The position numbers and the translations under genes are program-made. Positions 1 to 6,596 of a stretch of DNA of 8,044 bases are shown here, in pieces; the stretch's first letter is position 1; each line of letters opens with the position of its first letter. The stretch is from NCBI GenBank assembly GCA_023430705.1, contig JAEYZJ010000021.1, positions 1 through 8,044 on the forward strand, written 5' to 3'. The notes beneath the pieces were generated by a model, which worked only from the letters and a program-made list of their open reading frames with translations, had not been told where the DNA came from and made no database searches. The DNA is from Pseudomonadota bacterium. Lineage in GTDB: Bacteria > Pseudomonadota > Alphaproteobacteria > Rhizobiales > Devosiaceae.

Positions 1-2032
1 AGAGCGGGTCGACGGGACCCATGCCTTCGACGGAGCCGTTGCCGTCGATGAGGGCGGCGTCCGCCCAGATCGCGCCGCGCACGCCGTAGGTCTCGGGCAG
101 GATCGGGATCGGGAACTCGATCTCGGCCGAAGCCGCGACGTAGGCGGTGTAGCCCAGCAGTTCACCACTGGGGCCATCGAGCCTCGGGCCCATACCGCCG
201 CTCTGGAAGCCCCGAACGATCGAGCTGGAGCCGCGGAAGGCCTCAAGCGGATGCACGCCATCCCCGTCGATCGACGCAATGTAGCCGGCCTGCGCCTTGA
301 CGCTGCCGATCACGTTCCAGTCGGACATCAGCGGCATGAAGTAACGGGCCTTGGCCTCGGTCTTGATCAAGTTGTAGTCCCAGCCGATGTACTGCTGGTT
401 GAACGAGGCGACGATGCCCTGGGTCGGACGCTTGACGTTGTCGAGCGTATTGTAGCTGAGGCCGTAGCCCACCCAGTACTTATCGTACGTGTCGCCATCT
501 TCTACGATTGCCGACCGACGGCATGGTTCATCGAAGTCGTCGCCGTCAATGTCCGGTGTGCCGGCATCGTTCGTGCACATCGAGGTGTCCTCGATGGTCT
601 TCTGCTCGAGGCCAACGAACACGGACCCGTTGAGATCGGTGGTGATCGGCGCGCCGAACCGGAGCTGACCGCCAACCGCAGTCGTACCGTATATGTTGGA
701 GTTCGTTTCCTTGTTGATGCGGTAGTAGGCATCAACTCCAGCCGACACGCGCAGCCCCATGAAGCGCGGCTCGGTGAACGAGAAGTCGAAGTTCTGCGTG
801 TTCTCCGAGGCGCTCACCGCGGCACGGACATACTGGCCGCGACCGAGGAAGTTGCGCTCGGTGATCGACACTTCGCCCAGCAGGCCCGAGGTGGTGTCGT
901 AACCGGCCGTGATGCCGTAGTCGCCAGTGGACTGCTCCTCGACGGCGATGTTGATGATCACCTTGTCGGGGGCGCTGCCCTGCTGCAGGTCGAGGCTCAC
1001 GGTCTTGAAGAAGCCGAGTCCTTCGATCCGGGTCTTGCCGCGCTGCACCATGGAGCGGTTGAAGGGGTCGCCTTCACCGAAATCCAGCTCGCGGCGGATG
1101 ATGGCGTCGCGGGTCTTGGTGTTGCCGGAGATGTTGATGCGCTCGACATAGACGCGGGCGCCCTCGTCCACCAGGTAGGTGACATTGAAGGTGCTGTTGG
1201 TCACGTCGCGGTCGACGCGCGGGCGCACGTCGGCGAAGGCAAAGCCCTGCGCGGTCGCCTCGAAGGCCATTTCTTCCTGCGTCTTCTGCAGGTCGGCGAG
1301 CGAGTACGTGCCGCCCTGGCCGGTGCGGATCGAGCCCTTGAGGGCCTCGGGGTTCAGCCCGCCGATGGAGGTTTCGACGCCGACCTCGCCGAAGCGGTAG
1401 CGCTCACCCTCGGAAATGGTGAAGTTCACAAAATACGCGCTGCGCGACGTGTCGAACTCGCCGACGGCGGAGGTCACCTGCGCGTCCGGGTAGCCGTGGT
1501 TCATGTAGTAGAGCTCGATCAGGCCCTTGTCGATCTGGAGCTGATCCTCGCTGTAGGTGTCATCGCGGAACAGCCAGCTGAGCAGGCCGGTCTCGTGCGT
1601 ACGGATGACCGACTTCAGGGTGCTGGAGCTGATGGAGTTGTTGCCGGTGAAGTTGATCGCGGCAATGCCGGTGCGCTGCCCCTCGTTGACCACGAAGGTG
1701 ATGAGCGCGCGGCCATTCTGCGTCGAGCGCTCGACGCGCGGGGTCACGGTCACGCCCACATAGCCCTTGGCGATGTAGGCCTGGCGGATCGACTCCGCGT
1801 CGGCGGCAAGGCTCGCTTCAGTGTACGTGCTGCGCTCGCCGACGTTCACCATCGCGAGCAGCTGGCTATCGGAGAAACCGTTGTTGCCCTCGAACAGCAC
1901 CGCGGACACGAGCTGTGCCTGCTGAGCCTGGGCCGCATCGACGCCGAGGAAATTGCCGCTGATGCCAATGGGCGCCAACACGAGGGCGAGCGCCACACAG
2001 ATACCGCGCATCAGCTTTTTCGGGTTCGTCAT
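1..2032 (-). CDS. bamA: Outer membrane protein assembly factor BamA (Omp85 family), C-terminus cut by window edge
   Basis: BamA is the outer-membrane beta-barrel insertase that folds other barrel proteins, with POTRA domains in the periplasm. 677 residues are visible, in one uninterrupted frame from ATG at 2032 to the window edge; roughly 80-100 C-terminal residues should lie outside. Residues 1-37 look like a signal peptide (KK and R, then a hydrophobic stretch around 11-25, probable cleavage after AQA at 35-37). Four POTRA repeats follow, about 40-118, 119-210, 211-290 and 291-367, each beginning with an interface such as VLFEGN, INFTGN or INISGN. The barrel begins near 368. The Omp85 loop-6 motif VRGF is at 606-609. 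By comparison with remembered E. coli and Brucella sequences, the repeats match POTRA2-5, so POTRA1 appears absent. Cys486 and Cys504 lie in an acidic barrel loop. A GAGG at 2043-2046 sits 10 nt before the ATG. TamA was considered, but the repeat number, cluster position and barrel motifs favour BamA. Confidence 0.95.
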   Translation of the reverse strand, partial: MTNPKKLMRGICVALALVLAPIGISGNFLGVDAAQAQQAQLVSAVLFEGNNGFSDSQLLAMVNVGERSTYTEASLAADAESIRQAYIAKGYVGVTVTPRVERSTQNGRALITFVVNEGQRTGIAAINFTGNNSISSSTLKSVIRTHETGLLSWLFRDDTYSEDQLQIDKGLIELYYMNHGYPDAQVTSAVGEFDTSRSAYFVNFTISEGERYRFGEVGVETSIGGLNPEALKGSIRTGQGGTYSLADLQKTQEEMAFEATAQGFAFADVRPRVDRDVTNSTFNVTYLVDEGARVYVERINISGNTKTRDAIIRRELDFGEGDPFNRSMVQRGKTRIEGLGFFKTVSLDLQQGSAPDKVIINIAVEEQSTGDYGITAGYDTTSGLLGEVSITERNFLGRGQYVRAAVSASENTQNFDFSFTEPRFMGLRVSAGVDAYYRINKETNSNIYGTTAVGGQLRFGAPITTDLNGSVFVGLEQKTIEDTSMCTNDAGTPDIDGDDFDEPCRRSAIVEDGDTYDKYWVGYGLSYNTLDNVKRPTQGIVASFNQQYIGWDYNLIKTEAKARYFMPLMSDWNVIGSVKAQAGYIASIDGDGVHPLEAFRGSSSIVRGFQSGGMGPRLDGPSGELLGYTAYVAASAEIEFPIPILPETYGVRGAIWADAALIDGNGSVEGMGPVDPL

Positions 2033-2279
2033 GTTCTTATTGCCTCGTGCGACTACGCCGGGAATCGCCATGCACAGCGCCCCAGCCAACTCCATCAAAA
2101 GCTTTTACTGGATTTTTAACCACGGACAAGCCGTGAGCGGTGTCGAGGTTAGCGAAAGATTGGGCGCCGTGTATTCGTGCAACACCTAGAAAACCAAGCT
2201 TATCCAAGGGTTAACGGACAGGCTGTGGTTCACCACAAATGCGGTGCTGGTGAGGCGGGAATGTGTCGGCGAGGCCGAA
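2033..2279 (-). promoter_or_regulatory. Intergenic leader upstream of bamA, possible promoter
   Basis: This stretch is more AT-rich than its surroundings and has stop codons in the minus-strand frames, so it looks non-coding. Its length and composition suggest that bamA has its own promoter. Weak candidates on the minus strand are TTGTCC (2129-2124) with TAAAAG (2107-2102) at 16-nt spacing, and TTAACC (2214-2209) with TTCTAG (2191-2186) at 17-nt spacing; neither is close to consensus. Small inverted repeats are visible: CACGG-N5-CCGTG at 2121-2135, inside the first candidate promoter; GTGG-N4-CCAC at 2225-2236; and a perfect AAAAGCTTTT palindrome at 2097-2106. Any of these could be an operator, but I recognise none of them. 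The presence of a promoter is an inference. Confidence 0.35.
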
Positions 2280-2299
2280 GCGGCCCCGACGGGGGCCGC
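2280..2299 (-). terminator. GC-rich hairpin directly after rseP (terminator-like, no U tract)
   Basis: An 8-bp perfect stem, GCGGCCCC paired with GGGGCCGC around a 4-nt loop, begins 4 nt after the rseP stop codon. The minus-strand sequence that follows is TTCGGCCTCGCC, so there is no run of U and it is not a canonical intrinsic terminator. One arm can also pair in an alternative hairpin, GGCCG-AAG-CGGCC at 2273-2285, so the two structures exclude each other. It may attenuate read-through from rseP into bamA or stabilise the 3' end of the upstream mRNA. Confidence 0.4.
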
Positions 2300-2303
2300 C
2301 GGC

Positions 2304-3413
2304 TCAGAAGATATCGTTGATCAGCGTGAAGATCATCAGGGTGAAGACGATCGCGAGCCCCACGCGGTAGCCGAAGTCCTGGATCCGTTGCGGCAGCGGC
2401 CGTCCACGGATTGCCTCTGCGATGTAGTAGACTAGGTGGCCGCCGTCGAGCATCGGAATCGGCAAGAGGTTGAAGATGCCGATGTTCAGCGACAGCAGCG
2501 CCATCAGGTTTATCAGCGGCACGATTCCGAGCGTCGCCACCTGCTGCGAGACGGTCGCGACCTTGATGGGGCCTCCGAGCTGGTCCACGTCGCCCCTTCC
2601 GACGAAGAAATCGCCCAGGAACGCCACGGTGCGGTCGATGATGAAGCGGACTTCCTCGAGGGTCATGCCGATCGCCTCGACCGGACCTGGATGGTAGAGC
2701 ACCAGATCGGACTGCTCGACCTGGTTGGTGACGCCCATGCGGCCGATGCGGTGGCGATTGCCGAAACGGTCCGTGGTTTCCACGACATCGGGCGTCGCGG
2801 TGAGGGTCAGCGGCTGGCCGTCGCGCTCGAGGGTAACCGTGATGGTCCGCTGCGGGGCGGTGGAGACGAGGCGCTGGAAATCCTCGAAGCCCCGGACGGC
2901 GTAGCCGTCGACCGAGACGATCCTGTCGCCCGTCTGCAGGCCCGCCGCCATGGCCGGCGACCAGGGACCGACGAAGCCGACGACCGGCGGCAGCGTGTAG
3001 CGGCCATATCCGAGCAGCAGCGCATAGAGCACAAGCAGCGTGAAGATGATGTTGGCGATCGGCCCCGCGACGACGACGGAAATGCGCTGCCAGACGTTCT
3101 TGTTGACGAAGAGCTGCCGGCTCAGCTCGGGCCCGGCCCGCGCGATGACCTCCTGATCGGGCACGCTGGCCGCGTTCATGTCGCCGACGAAGCGGACATA
3201 GCCGCCCAGCGGTATGGCCGACAGGCGCCAGCGGGTGCCGCGGCGGTCGTTGAAGCCGATCAGTTCGGGCCCGAAGCCGATCGAGAAGGTCTGGATGGCG
3301 ATGCCGTTCCAGCGGGCGACGAGGTAGTGGCCCATCTCGTGCACGAAAACGATGATGGTGAGCACGGCAAGGAACGGCACCACGTAGGAAAGCAGCCAGA
3401 AGATGAAGTCCAT
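2304..3413 (-). CDS. rseP: RIP metalloprotease RseP / site-2 protease (MmpA-like), single PDZ
   Basis: This is an inner-membrane zinc protease of the M50 site-2 protease family, which cleaves transmembrane segments of substrates such as anti-sigma factors; the Caulobacter relative MmpA degrades a polarity factor. The product is 369 residues. Visible are TM1 (about 4-24) running into the zinc motif HEMGH at 25-29, GPIAN at 117-121 leading into a second membrane segment, one PDZ domain around 143-208, then the second active-site motif NLLPIPMLDGGH at 315-326 and a last TM near 350-366. E. coli RseP is about 450 residues with two PDZ domains; the single-PDZ form is usual for Alphaproteobacteria. 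The frame is open up to a GTG at 3452, but that would add a hydrophilic 13-residue leader without an obvious ribosome site, whereas the ATG at 3413 has GGAG 8 nt upstream and places TM1 at the N-terminus. The gene lies 86 bp after cdsA. The substrate here is unknown. Confidence 0.96.
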   Translation of the reverse strand: MDFIFWLLSYVVPFLAVLTIIVFVHEMGHYLVARWNGIAIQTFSIGFGPELIGFNDRRGTRWRLSAIPLGGYVRFVGDMNAASVPDQEVIARAGPELSRQLFVNKNVWQRISVVVAGPIANIIFTLLVLYALLLGYGRYTLPPVVGFVGPWSPAMAAGLQTGDRIVSVDGYAVRGFEDFQRLVSTAPQRTITVTLERDGQPLTLTATPDVVETTDRFGNRHRIGRMGVTNQVEQSDLVLYHPGPVEAIGMTLEEVRFIIDRTVAFLGDFFVGRGDVDQLGGPIKVATVSQQVATLGIVPLINLMALLSLNIGIFNLLPIPMLDGGHLVYYIAEAIRGRPLPQRIQDFGYRVGLAIVFTLMIFTLINDIF

Positions 3414-3421
3414 GTCGTCCG

Positions 3422-3425
3422 CTCC
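3422..3425 (-). promoter_or_regulatory. Ribosome binding site deciding the rseP start
   Basis: GGAG on the minus strand lies 8 nt before the ATG at 3413. It supports this start rather than the in-frame GTG at 3452. Confidence 0.6.
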
Positions 3426-3499
3426 GTGCGCCCCCCGCCGGTCAGACGACACCTAGGGCGCGATTGCGTTAAGAATGCGATACGGCGCAGTGCCGCATG

Positions 3500-4390
3500 T
3501 CACCAGAAAAGGAAGCCCTCGGCGACGGCGTCCACGCCGCCATGCAGCGCCCCGACCACGAACACGAAGATGATGCCGAAGGTCAGGCTGTCGAGCCGGT
3601 CCATCAGGCCGCCGTGCCCGGGGATGATGTCGCCCGAATCCTTGATCCGGAAACGACGCTTGATGGCGCTCTCGGCGAGGTCCCCCACCTGCCCCAGGAC
3701 GCTGAGGGAGGCGGCCAGCAGCAGGCCGATCCACCACGGCGACTGCGGCACGACGAGCAGCCAGAGGATGAGGCCGGTGAGCGTGCCGAGCCCGAAGCCG
3801 CCGATTGCGCCCGACCAGGTCTTGCCCGGCGAAATATCCGGCGCGAGCTTTTCGCCACCGACCTGCCGGCCGGTGAAGTAGGCCCCGGTGTCGGTGGCCC
3901 AGATGACGCAACCGAGCATGAGACCGGCCCACATTCCGGCGTCGAACACGCCGGGCTCGGTCCAGTTCGCTTCGCCGCGGATCACCATCAGCAGCACGAT
4001 CACCACGCCGTAGAACACGACCCCGGCGACACGCCAGAGCCGTATGGCCCGCTCCGCCGTGACGGAGGCAATTACTACCGCCAGCGCCACGAGGCCGAGA
4101 GAGGCAAGCGGGCCGAAGGCCGGAAAGACGAGCGCCGAGACACCCAGCAGACCAATCAGGATGCCGCCCGTGGTCTCCAGCGGCTTCAGCGTGACCATCC
4201 GCTCCCATTCGCGGTAGCAGCCGGCGATGGCTGCGCCGACCAGGGCGGCGAAAACGTAGCTGCCGACGTAGAGGCCGACCACGGCAAGGGCAAGCAGGAC
4301 AACGGCGGACGCGACGCGCGGGCCCAGATCTGTCCAGGACCGGCGGGCAAGCGGATTGAACTGGGGACGCTTGTCCTCCGGTGCGCTCAC
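3500..4390 (-). CDS. cdsA: Phosphatidate cytidylyltransferase (CDP-diglyceride synthase)
   Basis: CdsA condenses CTP with phosphatidic acid to give CDP-diacylglycerol, the branch-point precursor of phospholipids, in the inner membrane. The 296-residue product has a hydrophilic N-terminus (1-25) and then several hydrophobic segments, for example around 26-55, 75-110, 120-138, 152-165, 193-215, 218-233 and 268-284. Its C-terminal part carries the family signature from S241 to D267, with SAIKRR, then KDSGDIIPGHGG, then MDRLD; the paired Asp and Gly residues belong to the metal/CTP-binding site. WATDTGAYFTGR (164-175) and SPGKT (187-191) are further family motifs. The start is GTG at 4390, overlapping the uppS stop in a 4-nt GTGA, which implies translational coupling and a shared mRNA. 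In many alphaproteobacterial clusters dxr follows cdsA; here rseP follows directly. Length and motifs are normal and I see no sign of damage. Confidence 0.97.
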   Translation of the reverse strand: MSAPEDKRPQFNPLARRSWTDLGPRVASAVVLLALAVVGLYVGSYVFAALVGAAIAGCYREWERMVTLKPLETTGGILIGLLGVSALVFPAFGPLASLGLVALAVVIASVTAERAIRLWRVAGVVFYGVVIVLLMVIRGEANWTEPGVFDAGMWAGLMLGCVIWATDTGAYFTGRQVGGEKLAPDISPGKTWSGAIGGFGLGTLTGLILWLLVVPQSPWWIGLLLAASLSVLGQVGDLAESAIKRRFRIKDSGDIIPGHGGLMDRLDSLTFGIIFVFVVGALHGGVDAVAEGFLFW

Positions 4391-5148
4391 GGGCTCCTCG
4401 CCTCGACTCCACCGAAGCGTCTGCTGCGGGACGAATACTCGTCGAGGGCGCGCAGGAAGACCTGCTCGTTGAAGTCCGGCCAGTTCTCCTCGACGAACAC
4501 CAGTTCCGAATAGGCCCCCTGCCAGAGCAGGAAGTTGGAAACACGCTGCTCGCCGCTGGTGCGGATGATCAGGTCGGGATCGGGAACGCCGTTGGTGTAG
4601 AGCGCCCGCTCAACCGTTTCCTCGGTGATGTCCTCGACCTTCAGCCGGCCGGCGGCCACTTCCGCGGCGATGCGGCGGGTGGCGTCGGTGAGTTCGGCCT
4701 TGCCGCCGTAGTTGAACGCGACGATCAGCTCCAGCCCGCTGTTGCGGGCCGTCTTGGCCTGCACATCGGCGATCAGGCGGCGCAGCGGCTCGTCGAGCCC
4801 CTGCTCCGTGCCGATGATGCGGATACGGACATTATTCTGGATCAGCATCGCGAGATCGGAGGCGACGAAGCGGTGCAGCAGGCCGAAGATGAAGTTCACC
4901 TCATCGCGCGGCCGGCGCCAGTTCTCCGACGAAAAGCTGAACACCGTCAGGTGCTTGATGCCGTGGCGGAGCGACAGGTCGACGAGGCGGCGAAGGGCCT
5001 TCACGCCCTCCACATGCCCCTCGGTGCGGACCTTGCCCCGGGCCTGGGCCCAGCGGCCATTGCCGTCCATGATCACCGCGAGATGACCGGGAATCCTCAG
5101 GCCATGCTTGGCGGCAGGCGTCGCGGCAACGGCAGTTTCGACCGACAT
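4387..5148 (-). CDS. uppS: Isoprenyl transferase / (2Z,6E)-undecaprenyl diphosphate synthase
   Basis: UppS extends farnesyl diphosphate with isopentenyl diphosphate units in cis to make undecaprenyl diphosphate, the lipid carrier for peptidoglycan and other surface glycans. It is a soluble, membrane-associated enzyme. Counting from the TTG at 5151, the catalytic motif HLAVIMDGNGRWA spans 23-35 with Asp29 (equivalent to E. coli Asp26), His46 is in EGH, FSSENW is at 73-78, and the C-terminal signature DPDLIIRTSGE continues into RVSNFLLWQ at 191-211, with Arg197, Arg203 and Ser205 as the diphosphate-binding residues. The length is about 253 residues, normal for the family. The ATG at 5148 is preferred over the adjacent TTG because GGAGGG sits 6 nt upstream. 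The stop overlaps the cdsA start by 4 nt, and frr ends 35 nt upstream. Product chain length cannot be read with certainty from sequence alone. Confidence 0.97.
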   Translation of the reverse strand: MSVETAVAATPAAKHGLRIPGHLAVIMDGNGRWAQARGKVRTEGHVEGVKALRRLVDLSLRHGIKHLTVFSFSSENWRRPRDEVNFIFGLLHRFVASDLAMLIQNNVRIRIIGTEQGLDEPLRRLIADVQAKTARNSGLELIVAFNYGGKAELTDATRRIAAEVAAGRLKVEDITEETVERALYTNGVPDPDLIIRTSGEQRVSNFLLWQGAYSELVFVEENWPDFNEQVFLRALDEYSSRSRRFGGVEARSP

Positions 5149-5153
5149 CAACG

Positions 5154-5159
5154 CCCTCC
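5154..5159 (-). promoter_or_regulatory. Strong ribosome binding site for uppS
   Basis: GGAGGG on the minus strand lies in the 35-nt frr-uppS gap. Its core is 6 nt from the ATG at 5148, which favours that codon over the neighbouring TTG at 5151. Confidence 0.6.
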
Positions 5160-5183
5160 GGGGGCAGCAGCTACAGGTCTATC

Positions 5184-5744
5184 CTAGACCTGCATTATTT
5201 CCTGTTCCTTGACGGCCAGAACCTTGTCGATCTCGGCCACCGCCGCATCGGTTGCCTGCTGGACGAGATCGCCCTGCTTGCGGCTGTCGTCCTGGCTGAG
5301 GTCGCCGTCCTTCTCAAGCTTCTTCAGCAGATCCATGCCGTCGCGGCGGATGTGGCGCACCGCCACGCGGGCCTGCTCGGCGTAGTTGTGCGCGACCTTG
5401 GTCAGCTCGCGGCGACGCTCCTCGTTGAGCTCGGGCAGCGGCACGCGGATCACCTGGCCCTCGGCCGCGGGGTTGAGCCCCAGGCCGGAGTTGCGGATGG
5501 CCTTCTCGACAGCGCCGGCAAGGGTGCGGTCCCAGACCTGCACGCTCAGCATGCGCGGCTCCGGCACCGTGACGGTTGCCACCTGGTTGAGGGGCATGCG
5601 CCCACCGTATGCATCGACAGTCACCGGCTCGAGCAGGCTGGCGCTGGCTCGCCCGGTGCGAAGACCCGCCAGTTCGTCACGCAGCGAAGCGATGGACTTC
5701 TGCATGCGGTCCTTGAGTGCGGGCAGGGAAAAAGCCTCGGCCAT
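5184..5744 (-). CDS. frr: Ribosome recycling factor (RRF)
   Basis: RRF acts with EF-G to split post-termination ribosomes in the cytoplasm. The product is 186 residues, the usual family length. The N-terminal helix (about 1-28) leads into LRTGRAS (28-34), followed by the beta-rich domain with TVTVPEPRMLSVQVWD (57-72), the segment GLGLNP (87-92), the RVPLPELNEERR hinge region (100-111) and the long C-terminal helices containing ARVAVRHIRRD (125-135), which includes the conserved arginine cluster that contacts rRNA. The ATG at 5744 has AAGGAG 7 nt upstream. pyrH ends 27 bp upstream and uppS starts 35 bp downstream, so frr is very probably cotranscribed with both. Nothing unusual is seen. Confidence 0.98.
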   Translation of the reverse strand: MAEAFSLPALKDRMQKSIASLRDELAGLRTGRASASLLEPVTVDAYGGRMPLNQVATVTVPEPRMLSVQVWDRTLAGAVEKAIRNSGLGLNPAAEGQVIRVPLPELNEERRRELTKVAHNYAEQARVAVRHIRRDGMDLLKKLEKDGDLSQDDSRKQGDLVQQATDAAVAEIDKVLAVKEQEIMQV

Positions 5745-5771
5745 GGGACTACTCCTTCATATTTCCGCGTC

Positions 5772-6485
5772 TTAGCCGACGCGTGTACTTCTCGCGCGGC
5801 CGGCCAGGACGCCCTTGAGGCCTTCCTTGTCGTCGAGCGCATAGACAATTATGGGCAAGCCGTTGTCGCGGGCAAGCGCGAAGGCCGCCGTATCCATCAC
5901 GCGCAGGTCCTTTGCGATGACCTCTGCGTGGGTGATCGTGTCGAACCGCTTGGCCTCGGGATTCTTCTTGGGATCTTCCGAGTAGACGCCGTCGACCTTG
6001 GTGCCCTTCAGCAACACGTCGCAGCGCAGCTCGATGGCCTTGAGCGCGGCCGCGGTGTCGGTCGTGAAGAACGGGCTGCCGGTGCCGCCGGCGCAGACGA
6101 CCACATTCCCGTCCGAAAGAGCCCGGCGGGCGTCGCGGGCGGTGAAGGTATCCGCCACCGTCTCCATCGGGACGTTGGAATAGACCTTTACCTTCAGGCC
6201 CTTCTGCTCGATCGCATCACCCAGCGCGAGCGAGTTGATGACGGTGCCGAGCATGCCCATCAGGTCCGAGGTGACCCGGTCGCCGCCCTTGGCGGCAACG
6301 GCCATGCCGCGGAAGATGTTGCCCGCGCCGATGACGATCGCGACCTCGACGCCGCTCTTGGCGACTTCGGCGATCTGGTCGGCCATCTGGTGGAGAAACT
6401 TCGGCTCGATGCCGAAGGACTGGTCGCCGGCAAGCACTTCACCCGAGACTTTGAGCAGAATCCGTTTGAAGGCGGATTTGGCCAT
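5772..6485 (-). CDS. pyrH: Uridylate kinase (UMP kinase)
   Basis: PyrH phosphorylates UMP to UDP with ATP in pyrimidine nucleotide synthesis. Bacterial UMP kinases are hexamers of the amino-acid-kinase fold. The 237-residue product shows LKVSGE (11-16, phosphate-binding Lys), VIGAGNIFRG (51-60), VTSDLMGMLGT (71-81), VCAGGTGSPFFTTDTAA (130-146) and LKGTKVDGVYSEDP (159-172), all in the family order. The motif at 53-56 is GAGN, where I expect GGGN in most homologues; this is a conservative change and the gene otherwise looks intact. The ATG at 6485 has AGGGGA 7 nt upstream. It is separated from tsf by 111 bp containing a strong hairpin, so it may start a new transcript continuing into frr, uppS and cdsA. 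Confidence 0.98.
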   Translation of the reverse strand: MAKSAFKRILLKVSGEVLAGDQSFGIEPKFLHQMADQIAEVAKSGVEVAIVIGAGNIFRGMAVAAKGGDRVTSDLMGMLGTVINSLALGDAIEQKGLKVKVYSNVPMETVADTFTARDARRALSDGNVVVCAGGTGSPFFTTDTAAALKAIELRCDVLLKGTKVDGVYSEDPKKNPEAKRFDTITHAEVIAKDLRVMDTAAFALARDNGLPIIVYALDDKEGLKGVLAGRARSTRVG

Positions 6486-6550
6486 CCGTAAGTCCCCTGA
6501 AGTGCGCCTGTTGGGCGCGAATCCGGCGCCGCAGGCGGTTATGGCACATT

Positions 6551-6577
6551 CGGGCGGGCTGTTGACCAGCCCGCCCG
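6551..6577 (-). terminator. Strong hairpin between tsf and pyrH (terminator-like, no U tract)
   Basis: A perfect 10-bp GC-rich stem (CGGGCGGGCT pairing with AGCCCGCCCG) around a 7-nt loop lies 19 nt after the tsf stop. The minus-strand sequence after it, AATGTGCCATAACC, has no U run, so classical intrinsic termination is uncertain. In E. coli the rpsB-tsf transcript largely ends before pyrH, and the position here suggests the same division. It could instead protect the 3' end of the rpsB-tsf mRNA. A second small hairpin (GCGCC-N5-GGCGC) is at 6504-6518. Confidence 0.55.
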
Positions 6578-6596
6578 AGAAATTAACCGGAGGCGA

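Noticed and set aside
251..2119. 622-codon open frame on the plus strand, opposite bamA
   Set aside because: It is antisense to an intact bamA with clear signal peptide, POTRA and VRGF motifs. The translation has no recognisable domain and looks like the mirror of GC-rich codons. Long antisense frames are expected in such DNA.
2033..2303. Possible missing POTRA1 of BamA hidden by a frameshift in the upstream gap
   Set aside because: The minus-strand translation here is interrupted by stops and shows no POTRA pattern, and the signal peptide is encoded downstream of it, directly before the first visible POTRA.
3414..3452. Upstream GTG start adding 13 residues to RseP
   Set aside because: The extension is hydrophilic, ahead of TM1, and lacks a clear ribosome site, whereas the ATG at 3413 has GGAG at a good distance.
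2436..3881. Long plus-strand open frames opposite rseP and cdsA (2436-3881, 3497-4513)
   Set aside because: They are low-complexity, charge-rich translations antisense to confidently identified genes, with no domain or convincing start site.
3453..4544. 363-codon minus-strand frame overlapping cdsA and the uppS 3' end
   Set aside because: It is an Arg/Pro/Gly-rich out-of-frame translation; CdsA and UppS motifs lie in other frames over the same DNA.
4381..6491. Plus-strand open frames opposite uppS, frr and pyrH (4381-5187, 5352-6491)
   Set aside because: These are antisense shadows of intact conserved genes; their sequences match no family I recognise.
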